Assembly (NCBI GenBank): GCA_040902925.1
Contig: JBBDWJ010000097.1
Span: 1 to 6,629 of the forward strand
Direction of reading: 5' to 3'
Length of the DNA stretch: 6,629 nt
From: JBBDWJ01 sp040902925
GTDB taxonomy: Bacteria > Acidobacteriota > Terriglobia > Bryobacterales > UBA6623
Shown here: positions 6,070 to 6,629 of the stretch, piece after piece
How positions within the stretch are numbered: the first letter of the stretch is position 1
Layout of the letters: the number at the start of each line of letters is the position of its first letter
Position numbers and translations under genes: made by a program
Notes under the pieces: generated by a model
Told to the model about the DNA's origin: nothing
Database searches by the model: none
The model's input: only the letters and a program-made list of their open reading frames with translations

Positions 6070-6629
6070 ATGGGAGTATCCCGGAAACAGTCAACGCTGG
6101 CATTACTGGCGCTGCTCGCTCTTAGCGTTTCCGTCGCGGGCCAGCAAGCGGAAACCGAACCGGCGCCGCCGCAATGGAGCGATGCCGAGAAGGAGAATTT
6201 CCTGCTCACCGCCAAGGTGGTCCGCATGCGTGGCGTTTCGACCGGCATTACCGCGACGCAGCGCGCCACTCTGAGCGACGGCAAACACACTCACGACGCA
6301 AGCATCCAGACCGTCGACATTTCCAAGCCGACCTTCCAAACGGCCACCGGAACGGAGTTGAATTTTCGCGACAGCTATAAATACAACATCGCCGCTTACC
6401 GGCTTGACCGCATACTGGGGCTGAACATGATTCCCGTCTCCGTGCAAAGGACCGTCAAAGGCAAGACGGGCGCCGTTACCTGGTGGGTCGACAACGTGAA
6501 AATGATGGAGAAAGATCGTTTCCAGAAAAAAATCGTTGCGCCGAACCCCGACGATTGGAACGATCAGATGTACCAGGTGCGCGCGTTTAACGAGTTGGTC
6601 TACAACACCGATGCCAACTTGGGCAATCT
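6070..6629 (+). CDS. Secreted protein with kinase-like fold, putative (3' end outside window)
   Basis: The first 187 residues are present and the frame is open at the window edge. Residues 1-23 form a Sec signal peptide (STLALLALLALSVSVAG), so the mature protein should be outside the cytoplasm. It then reads FLLTAKVVRMRGVSTGITATQ, a region like a kinase N-lobe (VSTGITATQRATLSDG), then a helix-like block at 98-118 (FRDSYKYNIAAYRLDRILGL) followed by MIPVSVQR, TWWVDNVKMMEKDR and, at 172-187, AFNELVYNTDANLGNL. The order resembles proteins related to FAM20/HipA/PI-kinase folds, whose catalytic loop has an N.D....GN pattern. I recall similar uncharacterised proteins in Acidobacteriota, but cannot confirm this. 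The usual catalytic loop reads D-R; here it is Asp181-Ala182. No Lys appears at the expected ATP-binding strand (ASIQTVD); the nearest is Lys86. It may thus be divergent or inactive. The metal-binding Asp would lie beyond the window. Substrate unknown. Confidence 0.75.
   Translation, partial: MGVSRKQSTLALLALLALSVSVAGQQAETEPAPPQWSDAEKENFLLTAKVVRMRGVSTGITATQRATLSDGKHTHDASIQTVDISKPTFQTATGTELNFRDSYKYNIAAYRLDRILGLNMIPVSVQRTVKGKTGAVTWWVDNVKMMEKDRFQKKIVAPNPDDWNDQMYQVRAFNELVYNTDANLGN

Overview
This window most likely comes from the chromosome of an Acidobacteriota bacterium, probably of the Solibacter/Bryobacterales type. The strongest clue is the C-terminal half of the large + strand protein at 2699-4930, which matches my memory of the domain called TIGR03437, typical of 'Candidatus Solibacter' and relatives. 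The GC-rich coding sequence and the style of the other genes agree. No mobile element, CRISPR array, rRNA or tRNA is visible.

Layout, left to right: (1) the C-terminal end of an unidentified + strand gene (2-307); (2) a complete secreted prolyl oligopeptidase of family S9A on the - strand (340-2481), convergent with the first gene; (3) a 217-bp divergent intergenic region (2482-2698) with a plausible + promoter very close to the next start codon; (4) a complete secreted protein on the + strand (2699-4930) with seven regular FG-GAP repeats, enough for a whole seven-bladed beta-propeller, followed by the Solibacter-type C-terminal domain; (5) a 125-bp convergent gap (4931-5055) with a small stem-loop; (6) a complete type I signal peptidase (lepB) on the - strand (5056-5817) with a strong ribosome binding site; (7) a 252-bp divergent intergenic region (5818-6069); (8) the first 187 residues of a secreted protein with a kinase-like look (6070 to the window end), cut off at its putative catalytic loop.

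The genes alternate in strand and do not form an operon. Their common theme is the cell envelope: three encode proteins with Sec-type signal peptides, and lepB encodes an enzyme that removes such peptides. A functional link beyond this is inference. I see no convincing multi-gene novel system. The items most worth following are the propeller protein and the truncated kinase-like secreted protein.
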